This document shows positions 5,379-5,391 of a stretch of DNA of 5,391 nucleotides, one piece after another. The position numbers and the translations under genes were made by a program. The notes under the pieces were generated by a model. It made no database searches, was not told where the DNA came from, and saw only the letters and a program-made list of their open reading frames with translations. This stretch comes from JBLHGU01 sp047615875 (GTDB lineage: Bacteria > Pseudomonadota > Gammaproteobacteria > Arenicellales > CAJQKF01): NCBI GenBank assembly GCA_047615875.1, contig JBLHGU010000305.1, positions 1-5,391 on the forward strand. The letters run 5' to 3'. Numbering within the stretch: position 1 is the first letter of the stretch; each line of letters begins with the position of its first letter.

Positions 5379-5391
5379 ATGATAAATAAAC
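5379..5391 (+). CDS. Start of the cassette D gene (partial, 4 codons)
   Basis: ATG ATA AAT AAA at the window end, preceded by a strong AGGAGA (5368-5373) at a good distance. Only MINK can be read, so no function can be given. Confidence 0.65.

Larger units (their letters stand above)
5336..5391 (+). mobile_element. Integron gene cassette D, 5' end only
   Basis: Begins at the exchange point of attC-C with TTATGAC. A 43-bp AT-rich leader leads to a ribosome site and start codon. The rest, including its attC (expected R'' TCATAAC), is beyond the window. Confidence 0.8.

Noticed and set aside
1..5391. CRISPR array, tRNA, rRNA, restriction-modification or toxin-antitoxin pair
   Set aside because: I found no regularly spaced repeats, no tRNA or rRNA-like segments, and no paired small genes of recognisable type.

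Overview
This window is a stretch of integron gene-cassette array, most likely from a marine or environmental gammaproteobacterium (inferred from the style of the attC sites, the bacterial class C intron and the moderate base composition; no taxonomic marker is present). The integron platform (intI, attI, Pc promoter) is not in the window and should lie to the left, because every attC is oriented R'' to R' along the + strand and the cassette genes are read on +.

Layout. Positions 1-8 are the last bases of the R'' side of an attC. Positions 9-1912 are a full-length class C (IIC-attC type) group II intron on the - strand, encoding a 448-residue reverse transcriptase/maturase without an endonuclease domain. 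Positions 1913-1968 are the other part of the same attC. Removing the intron restores one continuous 61 bp attC. Three complete cassettes follow: cassette A (1963-3371; APH/ecdysteroid-kinase-like small-molecule kinase plus a doubtful 60-codon frame), cassette B (3372-4950; an IS91-family HUH/Y2 transposase gene broken by a -1 frameshift, plus a 27-codon frame running into the attC) and cassette C (4951-5335; an 85-residue protein of unknown function). Cassette D begins at 5336 with a good ribosome binding site and a start codon, and is cut off by the window end.

The boundaries rest on an internal check: in each complete cassette the 7-base R' box at its 5' edge is the exact reverse complement of the R'' box near its 3' edge (GTTATAA/TTATAAC, GTTGTAC/GTACAAC, GTTAGCA/TGCTAAC). 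This is what a circularisable cassette should show.

How the parts interact: the intron uses an attC as its landing site and splits its R'' box, so it probably freezes recombination at that site and puts 1.9 kb of antisense DNA between the upstream array and cassettes A-C. The transposase lies inside a cassette with intact edges, so integron integrase could move it even though its own reading frame is broken. The parts with no assigned function are the cassette C protein, the substrate of the cassette A kinase and the origin of the transposase-bearing cassette.
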